Shown here: piece by piece, positions 10,627 through 23,830 of the stretch | Layout: every line of letters begins with the position of its first letter | Numbering within the stretch: the stretch's first letter is position 1 | Source of the DNA: Gnetum montanum | Lineage: Eukaryota; Streptophyta; Gnetopsida; Gnetales; Gnetaceae | Assembly (NCBI GenBank): GCA_015680685.1 | Contig: MNCI01005291.1 | Span: 98,032-162,031, forward strand | Direction of reading: 5' to 3' | Length of the DNA: 64,000 nt | Program-made: the position numbers and the translations under genes | The notes under the pieces: model-generated | What the model was told of the DNA's origin: nothing | Database searches by the model: none | Seen by the model: the letters and a program-made list of their open reading frames with translations, nothing else

Positions 10627-12696
10627 ATGACGGATTCCAAGGGGCAAAGTAAAACAGTCTTACCAGCAACGGACAAGAGGGATTCCGACCAGCTTATGAA
10701 GTTCGTAATGGAACGCCTGGCACCGGAAAGAATTCTACACGACAGGAAGATGATGGAGGAGCAAGTCCTGGAGATCCAAGCTTTTTACAATGCTGAACTG
10801 GACGCCTTGGAACTCAAACGCCGCAGAAGCAGAGCCCATGGTGCTGTAAAGTTTTCGGCACAAGATCCCAGCCTTTATCAACCTGCTCCGGACTCTCCTA
10901 ACTGTAAGAATCTGCTCGATCCATTGCTTTTCTTATGGTCCTGGATATTCTGCTATTTTAATGGACAATGTTATGTTTACTCCTACGGAAGAGGACAAAC
11001 TTTCAGGTTCGTCATTCTTTAACGTTTGTTAGGGAAGATTATTGAGTTAATTGCTTGTTTTTTGTACATGCGGCAAGGATATCTACGCTTTTATCTTTTT
11101 AAAGTATTTGCCAAGGAAGATGAAGCCTGCGTCTTAAGGAAGCTGTATCTTAAGGACTATAACGTTGAAATTCGCCATTCGAGTTTTGATAATTAACATC
11201 TGCTTTGCTTCTTCCGAACAGCTACATCAGTCGCTATTGCCAGAGAATTTCTCGTAAATGATATGAAAGAGGAGGTAAATGCATAAAGCTTTTCCTATGC
11301 TGTAGATTGGCAATCGAAAACTGATTGGAAGTGCTTGTGTTGATTGTAAGTTTGAAATTTTCAGGTGATTCACAGAATTGACCCTTTATATTTGAGTAGA
11401 ATTGGTTTGGACGAAGAGCGAAGAGCTCGTATTATTGAGCTGATATATGATGTAAGAATCGTGCGTGTGTTTTACTGCTTATTCTATTTCTTTTTCCAAG
11501 ATGTGAATATCTTACTCTATGTTAATTTTAAGGACTCGGACACCCTTACAATGTCAACGGAAACCACCCTCCTAGCAATATCTAATCTTGAGCGATATTT
11601 TTCAAGCATCTCTGACATTTCGACAGAAGAAATTGCCGCCTTGCGTTTTGCTGCGACATATAGCTCTGTATGGAGTATGAAGTAGTCTTTTTAGTTCTGT
11701 ACAATTGCATACATCTAATCATTTTGTAAGGATGTGTCGTTTTGATCTGAATTGCATTGCAGCAAAGCGAACCATGTCGGTCATATCGCTACACTGATCT
11801 TCCGCTGCATGTCAAACGTCAGATTTGTTATTTCTACAAGTGCGGTAGGTTCCACTTTTCTTTTTGATAATTAACATATACGTGTAATTTCCTGCATTAA
11901 TTAGTGGAAGATTTAAACTGCTACCGTTTAATCAATTTACAGAAATGATCTTTCAGGTCAATAAATTAGTGAGCGCTGAACTTAAGATGTTCGATGCGCT
12001 AGGTGCAGAAGTCTTTGTCCCAACGGTTTCAGATTTTTACAAGTATTACGCATTCGTAATTGAAGTTATGTTTAGCTTTTTTGCGTTTCAACTTCGTTTC
12101 TGATTCTGACATTCTGTGCATTTTCGTGGCTACACAGCAAGTACATTCAACTCTCTGCCCCACTTAAGGCTGACTACTCAGCAGTGCATGCTCTATGCGA
12201 ATTCTTGACGCATCTGTCTACTTTGCAATCCAAATTTTTGAAATTCCCCTTGTCTTTAAGGGCCAGTGCCATATACTTCTATTCTTTAGTGATTGATGGT
12301 GCTGCCTACACTGCAGACGTGGTAGAACTTGGAAACTATCTCCTTCTTTTTTGAAACCCTTTGAGATCCTTCATGTTGAACATGCGTTTCTTTGTTGTCA
12401 CTTGTCAGCGTACCAAGGTGATGGACATTACTAGCTACAGTCTAGGGGATATAAAGCAATGCGTCTTGGATATTTATGAGCTTCACCAGAATTCTTTTTC
12501 GTTACTCCGCAAATACCCATTGTTCAACAGATTTCTGAAAAGGGTATCGTATGCTTTTCCAGTGTTTCTATATGCTCATGAATCGCTTCAAGAGATTATT
12601 TCTATTACTAAAATCAATGTTCTGTGTCTACAGGACTATGCGGTTGTCAGTATTAATCCACCGGCTACTATTCCTCCTGACCTATTTTCAGTCTAA
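10627..12696 (+). CDS. Diverged A/B-type cyclin, nine exons, 374 aa
   Basis: Predicted exons: 10627-10903, 11222-11274, 11365-11451, 11533-11667, 11763-11844, 11943-12055, 12142-12321, 12409-12543, 12634-12696. Every intron is GT-AG and the joined frame stays open for 374 codons. Residues about 130-250 resemble the cyclin N box: 'TLLAISNLERYFSS' matches the helix-3 pattern TLYLTVNYLDRFLS, and 'NKLVSAELKMFDALGAEVFVP' matches EVLEMESAVLNYLKFEMTAP. Residues about 260-354 resemble the C box ('KFLKFPLSLRASAIYF', 'YSLGDIKQCVLDIYELH'). The end 'INPPATIPPDLF' matches cyclin A tails. Cyclins activate CDKs; the MRAIL hydrophobic patch is not recognisable and no destruction box was seen. The exon 7 acceptor (AAG at 12139-12141) is the least certain site. 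The start follows acgaaaATG. Confidence 0.75.
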
Positions 12697-13086
12697 TTTT
12701 ACCGATGCTCTTTCTCCATTAGCAGGCCATCCACTTGGAGTATTGCCCTGATATTATTAACGCTGATCAGGAATGCTGCATGTTTCTTTCCATGCAGAGC
12801 ACAAACTGTTCTGATTGAAGCAGTGCTTTACGGCTTTAACATTTTTAATCTGTCTTACTTTTAAGCACTGAATGCAATTAGTGCAATACGACGCGGAAAT
12901 AGTCAAGTATGTCGAAACTCGAAAGTGTCTACTTTGAGGTTAATGCTCAGCAATTCAATTTAATTTAATTTAATTTTAACTATTTTAAAGCATAAATAGA
13001 TTTAGTAATATGGTAAAATAAAGTAAAAGACATTCTTAAACTCTAGAACCTTAACAATATAGTATTCTGCTACCGTGGGCTAATTC
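12697..13086. other. Convergent intergenic space
   Basis: About 390 bp separate the cyclin stop from the aldo-keto reductase stop, so the genes are tail to tail. It holds a short ATTTA-type repeat (12955-12978) and presumably both 3' UTRs. No other gene seen. Confidence 0.6.
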
Positions 13087-14548
<1,462 letters not shown>

Positions 14549-14644
14549 TTTTCTTTGGTAAAACTGATCTCGCTATGGATTGCTCCTCATTTGCAGTGCA
14601 CGGGCCTCAGAATCAGGGCTGTCCGAGCGAGCGTAGATATAGAG

Positions 14645-14668
14645 CAGCAGCAGCAGCAGCAGCAGCAA
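14645..14668 (-). repeat. (CTG)7 microsatellite in the predicted 5' UTR/start region of the AKR gene
   Basis: The plus strand shows seven CAG units followed by CAA, so CTG in the gene's sense. It lies about 20-40 nt downstream of the TATA box, i.e. at or just after the expected transcription start. Confidence 0.8.
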
Positions 14669-14683
14669 AGTAGCCATACCCTG

Positions 14684-14693
14684 CCTTTTTATA
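14684..14693 (-). promoter_or_regulatory. TATA box of the aldo-keto reductase gene
   Basis: The minus strand reads TATAAAAAGG, 136-145 nt upstream of the ATG. A transcription start near 14655 would give a 5' UTR of about 110 nt. Confidence 0.6.
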
Positions 14694-14699
14694 CGATTT

Positions 14700-15179
14700 A
14701 CCGCAAAAATAAACCGTATAATATAATATATACGGTATATACGGGCTACTTGACCGACCGTATATTTTCAGGCCTGCTCAGAGTCGTGGAATGCATGTTA
14801 TGTTTCTGTCCCGTTAACAGTTGTAAAGTTATTAATACATGTGACACGGATAAGCCGAGCCAATCGAAATGAAGCTCCGTTGAAGTGGGGCAACTGCACT
14901 TGGTCGTACTGTGGTGTGGATTGATGGGATGGCTTGCCTGGGACTGGACTGGGAGTAGAGTGGACAAAAGAGGCATCTTTTTTTTTTTTGTTTGAAAATA
15001 GTCCAGAAATGCAACAACACTCCGAAATGTGTGGTGAGCAAATGACAATGTGTGGTGAGTTCGTGGCACACAACATTGTAGATATACCTTTGAGCAAATC
15101 TGATTTTTTTAGTGGATCTTATATTTATTTAGTGTATCTATTTGAAATTACGTGCAATGCCCTCAATCAGTGATCCTTT
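14700..15179. other. Intergenic region upstream of the AKR gene
   Basis: Nothing recognised except an alternating 'tataatatatacggtatata' stretch (14719-14739) and a T12 run near 14981. It is probably the AKR upstream region followed by unassigned DNA. Confidence 0.4.
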
Positions 15180-15299
15180 AAGTGAATCTATCACTTCCTT
15201 GTCATTTTATGAATTACCTAATGGTTTATCTAAATCTATGACTCAAGAAATTTTTAGAATGTATGTTTTCATAAAATTCTAGGTTATTTAGCTCATTTC

Positions 15300-15522
15300 T
15301 CAAGTTTTTTGACTCATTTAAATTTGATTTGAAAAAATCAATGTTTGGATGTTGCCCTTGCATGTTATCTATTAAACTCATTTTTCTTAGTAGAATTTGT
15401 TGATTCAATGATCGTTTTTAAGGCCTTTCATATCAATATTTTCAATTATCATCATGGCTTATTAATTATTCAAAATTGGAATCCCTCTTTGAATCCAACA
15501 TTTCCTAAATTTCAAAAGACTC
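15300..15522 (+). pseudogene. DUF4283-like coding fragment, left part (interrupted by element C)
   Basis: An open plus-strand frame reads '...FFLVEFVDSMIVFKAFHIN...' then 'IIQNWNPSLNPTFPKFQKT'. This matches the DUF4283 pattern (FFL.KF......VL...W......L.L..W.P.F.P....F...), found in plant zinc-knuckle proteins and in LINE ORF1. It stops being open at the junction with element C at 15522/15523 and resumes in the same frame at 28345 once the element and one target duplication are subtracted. Earlier sequence (15180-15300) may belong to it but has stops. Confidence 0.45.
15518..15522. repeat. Target site duplication of element C, left (GACTC)
   Basis: Pairs with GATTC at 28340-28344, with one C/T difference. 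Subtracting the element and one copy restores an open reading frame across the site, which supports the boundaries. Confidence 0.7.
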
Positions 15523-16385
15523 TAATGAGCAACAAGGTACCCCTACACCCAACCATATGAATCACAAAGCATTCGCGTATAATCCAATCAAATTCCATGG
15601 ACTTTCCAATTTCTAATACACTAGTTTTCTAGGAAGTGAATCTTGCCCTAAGGTCATTCATTGTCTTCTTGATTACACTTGTGAAGCATAATGGTATGTG
15701 GTTAAGAGTAATCAAGGCATATCATTTTTATCATGTTATGTTTTATGTTTTCAGGTGCTTGAAGAGAGAGAGAGATAGAGTAATTTAATGACTAATCTAG
15801 ATTAACTAACTAGCCGGTCTCTAACTAATCCTAACATAAGCATTCGTTCCCACTTTCCATATACGTCTTGAGCCCACGTATCCACTGTTGGGTTACCAAA
15901 TGCTACGCTATTGGGATTACCAAGCAAATACATGTTACACTCGAAGTGGTAATACTTATGTATTTAATCTATCTAGTTTATCTCACTTAATTATCTTAAT
16001 TAGCTCAATTATTGGAAAATATTGAATGACTGATTGAGAATATTAAATGCATAAATGAAATATTTAATCTATCCAAAATGCTACAAAGTTTATCCGAAAG
16101 CTTGTGTTTGTTACCGCACACACTGTTATGCTCAGGTACAACAATGCTTGAATAAAGATCCGTGCACTCAATGAATCCTGTTGTAGGCACTTGGGAAAAT
16201 ATTCTAACTCTCAAATGACAAAATTGCAAGAGCTCTACTACAACAACAACAAGACATGCCATAAATGCAACTGATGAGCTTGTATTTATAGGCAAAAGCA
16301 AACCTTGCATCAACGAGGCCTTGTCAACGCATCATTGCATGCACTGTTGAGGCTACATCGATGCAACCAAAAACATGACTCATCA
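15523..16385 (-). mobile_element. Element C 3' LTR (863 bp)
   Basis: In element orientation it starts TGATGAGTCATG and ends ...CTCATTA (CA mutated to TA). U3 carries ATCGATGAGGCC-type inverted repeats (16301-16366) followed by a TATA box (reverse of TATTTATA, 16283-16290). It aligns with 27458-28339. Confidence 0.85.
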
Positions 16386-16402
16386 TAACCCCACAACTAA
16401 AT
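16386..16402 (-). promoter_or_regulatory. Element C polypurine tract
   Basis: The minus strand reads ATTTAGTTGTGGGGTTA directly before the 3' LTR TGATGAG. Confidence 0.65.
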
Positions 16403-16599
16403 GAAAACTCATCCTCGAGTCCCTTTATAAAATTGGAAAGGTATGGGATTATTAACTGACTCTTAACAAAACAAAACAAAATAGACTGACTTGACAAAAT
16501 TGAGTGCCTAAGTATATAGCTCAAGACATTACAGAAATTATGGTGTTCATGACACAAAATTAAATAGCATAACATGACTTTTCAAACTTGGACAACATG

Positions 16600-19490
16600 C
16601 CCTTTGATGGCATGTAGTTGGTGGAGAAGGTCAGACAATCCTAAGAGGTGGTGACTCCTAAGGTTCTGAGGGACCTTCACCGACTTTAGGCACATGCAAC
16701 GGTCAAGGTGACTATGGTTGTCCTATTGCTACTGCAACTTTGGTGGGAGGTGGAAAGCATCCAGCAATGCTTTCATTTTCTACTTCTTACTTCTAGGATC
16801 ATGCACCGTCCACACAACTTCACCAATGTGGGTTGAAATGAGCACATCCCAGGGACATAGGATTGCTAGAAAGAACTCCATTGCATTAATAAACCAGGCA
16901 ATGAATTGTTTACGTTCAATGTCAAATGCTCTAACTACATCCTTTAGCTCTTGGTAATCATTCGTTCTTTTGGCTAAGTTCTCAGTAGTTGATCATTGAT
17001 TCGTGAATTATGCTCTAAGAACTTCAAATTTAGCATTTGTAGTCTCAAGCTTCTACTTAGTGTCTTTATGGTGTTTGAACTCTACCTCATATAGCAAATA
17101 CAAGCTAACCACTAGTTTTTCCAACTCTGACTTGACCATCTAATAGTCAACATTGCCAATTTTGTAGAGTGGAGATTGGCCAACTCCATGTATTCTGTCA
17201 TCTCCTCTATCTGCAACTCCTTTAGGTAGATCTTCGCTTAGTTGTAGGCATCAATCCCATTAATGATGGATTGTCATACTTCTCTTCCTTGTTGAAGTTG
17301 CTAGAGAGCTTCATTTACTTTTGCCTTTACCATTTGGATGTGCTTCTCATTTACTTCCTTCTGCAAGCCAACCTAGTCTCTATAGTGATTTTTAACTCTT
17401 TCAAACTTCAAACCTTTATTTTTCCAAGTGGTGATCTCAATGGCAAACTTCTAGCGTAAGGCATGGACTTCTTCCATAGACAAATTCCAATTTTCTATGG
17501 CCAATTTCCTTAATTCAATATTCACCCTGGCTAGCTACTCCTGTTGTTGATAAATAAATTCTTGCATTTGTTCTTTTTGGGCATTATAACATTACGTAGG
17601 TGATGATTTTCTACGATGAGTGCCTAATTCTCTTACCGCATCTAAATCAAGTTCTTCTAAACTAAATATGTCTTTGCTTCTACTACTGACTGGTTGAAGA
17701 TGGCTATCATTGCTTCCTCCTTAACCTTCTTGAATCATTCTTGAAGCTATTAAAAAGCTTTATCTTTGGTTATTTTTTAGCCAAGGAGTGCAGGATCAGC
17801 AAGATGAGCACGTAATTCGGCAACCTTCGTGGCTAAGCATTAATTCTGTGCTTGAGTTGTTTTGAGTTGCCCTTCCAAGGTAATGCATTTGCCCCTTGCT
17901 TCCAGTAGCTTTGACTGGGTTACGGTGATGTTATTTGGAAAATCAACGATATCCAAAATTAGTTGCCTAGTCCCTACCAATCGATCTAGCAATTCTTCAT
18001 GCTGGGTTGCACTCAATTTTTCATTGACCGTGCCTATGAATGTCTGCACATCTCAAACTGTAGATACATCTAGTACATATGTTGCAGGTGCATTAAGTGC
18101 TTTGGTGATGCAATTAGTAACTACTTCAACCACAATCACTTACCCTTGGTGCTGCATCACCAATACAGTGGCCCCTTCACCTTCCTTCAAATACACCAAG
18201 AAGGAGATGGCATTCCCAGAGATTTCTAGGAATAAATGGTGTTGTGATAATGACACCATCATCTCTCGAGCATTGGGATCAGACCTTGTGAGCAATTACG
18301 TTCATTGAATAGAGAATATTGGCTCACCCCTTTCCATCTGGTTGATTGTTCAATCCACCTCATTAAAGTGACTCATCATCGATCAATACAAAAATGGGTC
18401 TACACTAATTGTCCCTACACGCTACTCTTGCTCATGCAAGAGCTGCTCTTGGATTTTGCATGAGTGTTCAATGGCTGCACCGGCCTCCGGTCCTATCTCT
18501 TAAGTAGGCGGTGGAGGTGGTAGTTGCTCCTCTTCTTTAGTTGTGGTAGGTGTCTTTTATTTTATGATTCCAGGCCATGAAGCCAAAGGAGCATGTTTGA
18601 TTATGTCATTGGTGTAGCGGATGATTCCTACCCTTTTGCAGAGTTTTCGAATGAGGCATAGGAAGGGTAGGATTTTTCTTCCACGTTCATTTCCCTTGAA
18701 GCATTTCTTAATTTCTAAATAGATCAATTGTGGAAGATTTATAGGAAAGCTCCTGCTTAGAGTGGTACATGCTTGGGTGGAAAAGGTAGTCACTTTGTTG
18801 GGCCTTACCATTTGATTAAGGTGATAGGCCACAATTTTGAAATACATGCATTCCACTGGTGTGAGCATGCCAAACTCCTTGCAGTCGACCCCGTAACACC
18901 ATTGAGTCCACTCCTTTTTGGCCTCAAGGTCACCTTGGTTGATAGCTCTACCAGCTATGTTCCAATCTCAAGAAACCTCAATGCCTATGCAATAGCCTCA
19001 ACCAAGTAGGACACCTAAATATCCTTGATTTTACTATGAATCCTAGCCTTCTATTATTCTAGAACAGATATGTCTCTCACATGTACCAGTTCCCATTGGA
19101 GGTGCTGATTGGCCATATGGGAGAGGTTTTCAATTGTGTTCTGACCTCTACTAGAGCTTTCTCTAGAAATGGCCCAAAGGTTAGTTCTTAGAGAACTAAG
19201 CATTGAATCTCTTAGGGTATGATGATGTCAAGGCAAGTTTGAATTAAAGTGACTTCAAGCCTTGGCATAGATCTTGGTGCTTTCCCTCACTATGATTACT
19301 CTATTGGCATTTCTTCTTCTAGAATCTGTTGAATAGATTCCACTTCAGGCTCCTCATGAAGAGGGCTTGTTGCATGGTTTGCCTCTAATGATTCTTAGGC
19401 TTGTTCTTATTGGCCCCTTCTAACTCTAGGCCATTTCTCCCTTGGTTGAGAGGGTTCTCCATCTCATGGACATTTCGATCTTGGTGCCAT
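16600..19490 (-). pseudogene. Element C aORF (plant-transposon domain + coiled coil), decayed
   Basis: It begins at the ATG at 19490 (MAPRSKCP). A readable block at 18868-18557 (YFKIVAYHLNQMV ... LPFLCLIRKLCKRVGIIRYTNDI) is clearly homologous to the element B block at 4233-3832 and fits the 'putative plant transposon protein' pattern. The following 1.9 kb (about 18050-16650) reads in scattered frames as a charged, heptad-like segment ('NIELRKLAIENWNLSMEEVH', 'GLQKEVNEKHIQMVKAK'), suggesting a long coiled coil that element B has mostly lost. Full length would be near 900-960 residues. Many stops. Function unknown; its position corresponds to env. Confidence 0.6.
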
Positions 19491-19740
19491 TTGTAATCAT
19501 AATAAGACCATGGGTTAGCAATTTATTGTATAACATGAAATAATTAGGACACCTTTATCTCCTTAGGATAGTTACACTTGGTTGAGTTGTAATTATGGCT
19601 AATTTAATTAATTTAATCATTATTTTATTTATATTTTATTGTTAATAAATCATCCTAGAGGGTGTTTGTATATTGTTAAATTTAGTAACACTTTGGGGGA
19701 GTTAGAAAAATTTTCAAAAAAAAAAATCATCAGAAACCTT

Positions 19741-19778
19741 AAGGTTTACGACCCCAACAATAAAGAGTTTACCTTCAG
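19741..19778 (-). promoter_or_regulatory. Element C second polypurine-like site (decayed)
   Basis: The minus strand has CTTTATTGTTGGGGTCG followed by TAAACCTTAAGGTTTC. It aligns with the element E site at 63818-63831 (AAGTTGTGGGGGTA, then TTAAACACTAGGTTTCC) at the same place relative to the internal array. Confidence 0.4.
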
Positions 19779-19914
19779 TAGATATAGGATCAAATAATGG
19801 AGTGATTTGGAAAAATGGTTGGGAAATTATGAACTTTGGAAGGTATTGGGCTATGAAATTTGGCAAAAACTCCCCTGGCATTATGAAGCAAATTTAAAAA
19901 ATTTCAAAGTGAGT

Positions 19915-20045
19915 GGTAGTCTATATAGAGTTTTTGTAATGCATCAATAGGGCCTTGTCGATGTAGTCAACAACATTGATGGGGCCTCATCGACATGATC
20001 AACTACATCAATGAGGCATTGTCAACATAGCTATTAACCATTATT
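19915..20045 (-). promoter_or_regulatory. Element C internal promoter-like array (ATCGATGAGGCC repeats + TATA)
   Basis: On the minus strand, units such as CATGTCGATGAGGCCCCATC and TACATCGACAAGGCCC (20040-19945) are followed by CTCTATATAGAC (19932-19921). They are the same repeat type and order as in this element's LTR. The aORF ATG lies about 430 nt downstream. Confidence 0.55.
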
Positions 20046-21231
20046 GACTTTAGTTGACTTGGTCGAAACTTGAAAATTACAAAGAGACTTTGAATGAAAT
20101 AAGGATCAAATGAAAGCCCAAACAACCATGAACATGATGAAAATATGAGAAGAGGATGTTGAAGTTCCAAAAATTAAGAAAATGGAGAAAGAGGGTGGAC
20201 AATGAAAGATCAAGGAGCACACAATGGTTTGCTCAACGGAATATGCAAAGAATAGGATTGTAGCAATGTCTAAAGTAAGGAACTTAACTAACTAAACCAA
20301 GTGATATGAAAGTGGGTCCTCCCCATAGCAGGCTCATGCCATTGTTTCCATTGCATAACCTCAACTAAGGAGTCCATGGGCCCCATAGTTGATTAATGAT
20401 CATGAAAAGTTAAGGACCAAACAAAAAGAATCTATCCAAGAATTCAAATACAGTAGACTAAGATACAAAGCATAACATAGAACACGATAGTGAGGTGAGT
20501 TATGGTAGCATAGATGGATAACGAGAAGGTGGAATGGAATCTCAAATTGAGGTCATAAGAAGTCCCTTGTGGAGTTTGTATTTAAAATGATATAAGAAGA
20601 TCCATCCTTAGTCTAGACCAAAACTAGCTACTTTTAGTGACTTCGCATTACCACTCTAAGACTAATCCACCTGCTCGAGACACAAGAGTGCTTCCACAAA
20701 ACAACCACCATTCCATAAAGAGAAGAAAAGAGAAGTAGGAAGTCAGAGAGAGCCTTAGTTAGAGGGGACCTTCAAGCATGGATTGGTGTCTTTCTAGTCC
20801 CATAACTAGTGCTTGTAGCTCATTTGTTTGTCTAAGAGATGTGCTTTGAATTCCCATCATGTTTTTTTAAAAAAAAAATGGATGGAAACCACACCATGCA
20901 AAGACTTTATTTGGCTTCCTAGTAGTGGTTGAAATGGAATGGTAAGAAGTCTNAATCATCAATAAATAGCAATAGTGGCACTGTGTCTTATGGTAATAAA
21001 AAAAATTTCTTATCAAAAATGATGAAAATTCACACTCAAATAAAACAAAACAAGGTCAAATATATAAAAAATTATAAAATCATCAAAAAAGGTTTAAATA
21101 TATTAACGATAATGTAAAACAAAAAATGGCAAAAATGGAAGAAATTGAAAATCAAAAAATTTGTAAAATAAATAACTTGTAAAATCAAAAGTGTGGAAAA
21201 CAAAAAATAGAAAAACTAAGAAGCCATATTG
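20046..21231 (-). other. Element C non-coding module between INT and the internal array
   Basis: No credible ORF. In element order: an A/T-rich tract of TTTTACAAATTTTT type (21215-20980 reversed), a block running from GCATGGTGTGGTTTCCATCC (20917 downward) through GAATTCAAAGCACATC to 'caagcactagttatgggac' (about 20790), and a block with GCATGAGCCTGCTATGG and GGACCCAC (20340-20311). The same blocks recur in elements D and E, and the last also in B. Confidence 0.6.
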
Positions 21232-22560
21232 ATTGTTAGCATGGATGGCCATCTCCCTCATGACTAACTTGAAAGGAGGAGATTCAAAAAATTTAATGCA
21301 ATTGTCCATCCATTAATGTGGTAGTCGCACTGGCTTGTCTTAGTTCTAGGAAAGGTTTTACTTGTTGGATGTTGACAAACTACTTTTTGTTTAGGCTTTC
21401 AGGCTTGTAGATTAACATGGCCCTAGAGGAAAAGGTTTGATCAATTATATAAGGTCCCTCCCATAACATTTGGAATTTGGTCTTCTGGGGTACATGTGTG
21501 GCATTCTAATAGAGAACCTTATCTCCTAGTTGAAGTTTTACCTTTTGTATTCTTAGGTCACAACACTGTTTATTGAATGCCTTATGCACCTTATTTAAAA
21601 ATAGGACACTAATTGATTTTCGTCTAGCACATTGAGGCTGATCAATCTTTCTTTTTGTGCTANNNNNNNNNNNNNNNNNNNNNNNNNNNNNNNNNNNNNN
21701 NNNNNNNNNNNNNNNNNNNNNNNNNNNNNNNNNNNNNNNNNNNNNNNNNTGTTAATGGTCCATGTTAGGATTTTTGTGATCTCCTTGTTGGTTACCTCTG
21801 CTTGACCATTGGCTTGGGTGGATAGGATGTTGTCGATTTATGTTCAACCCCTAAGCATTGCATCAACTTTCTAAAAGTGGAACATATGAAATGAGTTCCA
21901 TTGTTAGAAATTAGCACATGTGGCACCTTAAACCTATTTACAATAATTTTTTTATATAAATCTAGCAGTAGTGGATGATGTATAATTAAAACGGATACTA
22001 CTTCTACCCACTTTGTGTAGTAGTTGACTGCTACGATGATATCTACCTTTTCATTAGACATGGGTGTGATGGGACCCATGAAGTTAATGCCCCATATGTC
22101 AAAAGGCTCTAGTGATTAAATCCACTATCAAGAACCTTCCATTCAAGCAATCATCCCACCATCTTATTGATAATGTTCACAAGATTGGAAAAACTGGTGG
22201 GCATCCCTAAATATTATAGGCCAATAGTATCCTTCCATAAAGATTTTCATAGGCATGTGTCTCCCTATATAGTGGCCTCCACAAGGCCCTTTATGAGCAT
22301 CTTGGAGAACATGCAATTGATCTTTATCAAGGACACACTAATGAATCAGGCCATCAGCACACACCTTGTAGAGGTGGCCATTGATTTCCATGAAGTATTT
22401 GGCCCAATGAAGAAATTTTTGCTTCTTTCTAAAATCAAAATCTTGTGGCATCTCCTAAGTGAGAAGGTAAGTGAGCATGCCATCATACCATTCTATTTTT
22501 ATGGGCACTTGGTCATTTATCGCTCTTGTAAAGAGAAGCTCATCTAGAAGCTGATCAGAG
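21232..22560 (-). pseudogene. Element C integrase (with assembly gap)
   Basis: Core segment at 22079-21792 contains 'VDIIVAVNYYTKWVEVV' and 'PHVLISNNGTHF', the Athila/Tat integrase core (VAVDY..KWVEA; ISDGGTHF), but both catalytic Asp positions read Asn. The zinc-binding N-terminal region is out of frame at about 22560-22140. The C-terminal region (about 21600-21300) ends near a conserved PPT-like block at 21270-21232. Eighty-seven N at 21663-21749 interrupt it. Confidence 0.75.
21663..21749. other. Assembly gap (87 N)
   Basis: A run of N inside the element C integrase region. A single N also occurs at 20953. Confidence 0.99.
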
Positions 22561-23830
22561 TTTGGGCTCTCCTCCTCTTTGTTATCCCATCTTAATCAAG
22601 AGTGATGGTTAGCAATCACAGTCTCAGTCCCTTTTCGATCTACCATTGTGAGATTAAATTCCTGCAAGATGACGAGCCATTATTTATTACAAGGGCTCAC
22701 CATTAGTTTGTTCATTAGGAAGCAAATGGCATTGTAATCTATATGTACAAATACTTTATAGTCAAGCACATAGTACTTGAACTTGTCAAGAGCATACACC
22801 ATTGTCATTAGTTCTTTTTTAGTTGTGGTATAATTCAACTATGCACCCATAATGCTTCAGCTCGCGTAGTGGATGTAATTTGAACATTTTTTATCATCCA
22901 ACTGCATAAGCATAGCTTCCAAAGCATAATTTGATATGTCTATCATTATATGAAATGGTCTAGACCAATCTAGTGCCCATAGAATTGGATTTTCTATGAG
23001 TTTCTCCTTTAGTAGTAGGAATGCATGTTTGCACTCCTTGGTTTAGATGAACAGAACATCTTTCTTTGTAAGCTCAACCAATGGCTTTGCAATCTTATAG
23101 AAATTCTCTATGAATCATCGATAGTAGCCAATATGTCCAAGAATGATCGAACATCTTTAATTGTCTCTGGTTGACATCTAATTCCTTAGATGATCCTTAT
23201 CTTTTCTGGTTCTACCTCAATCCCTTCTTGTGAAATTTGGTGCCCCAACATAATGCCTTCTTGGACCATGAGATGAATCTTTTGCCAGTTGAGCCAAAGA
23301 TTTGTTTCCACACATCTTTTCAGTACTTGCTCAAGGTGGTCCAAGGCTTAACCAAACATAGCTCCATGGGTTGAGAATTCATCCACGAAGACTTCCACAT
23401 CACTACTGATTTGCTATTGGAAAATACTAAGGACTAGGTTTCAAAATGTTGTAGGGGCATTGCATAAACCAAATGGCATCTTACAATATGCAAAAGTCCC
23501 CCAAGGACTTGTGAATGTTGTCTTGGCCTGATCTTCTAACTCAATTTGGATTTGGTTATAGCCACTATAACCATCCAAGAGGCTATAATAGTAATGCCTA
23601 GATATGGTGTCCAACACTTGCTCCACAAATGGTAATGGAAAATGATCTTTAAATGTTGCCATATCTAACAACCTAAAATCGATGCAAACCCTTAACTTGC
23701 CACCTTTCTTTGGCACAATAATAGTGGACTAACCCACTCACTTTTTGTGATGGGGTAGATGAACCCTACCTTGAGGAGTTGCTCTATTTTCTCCTTGATG
23801 ATCTACTTAAATTTGGGATTTAATGACCTC
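22561..23830 (-). pseudogene. Element C reverse transcriptase and RNase H
   Basis: The RT palm is readable at 23716-23441: 'KLRVCIDFRLLDMATFKDHF', 'YSLLDGYSGYNQI', 'FTSPWGTFAYCKMPFGLCNAPTTF'. Just downstream (23392-23375) the active-site motif reads FVDE instead of FVDD, and a stop follows. Thumb and RNase H (about 23300-22700) are recognisable only in pieces because of frameshifts. In an active element this enzyme would copy element RNA in the particle. Confidence 0.8.

Noticed and set aside
22167-22547. Plus-strand frame of 126 codons
   Set aside because: Antisense shadow of the element C integrase zinc-finger region.
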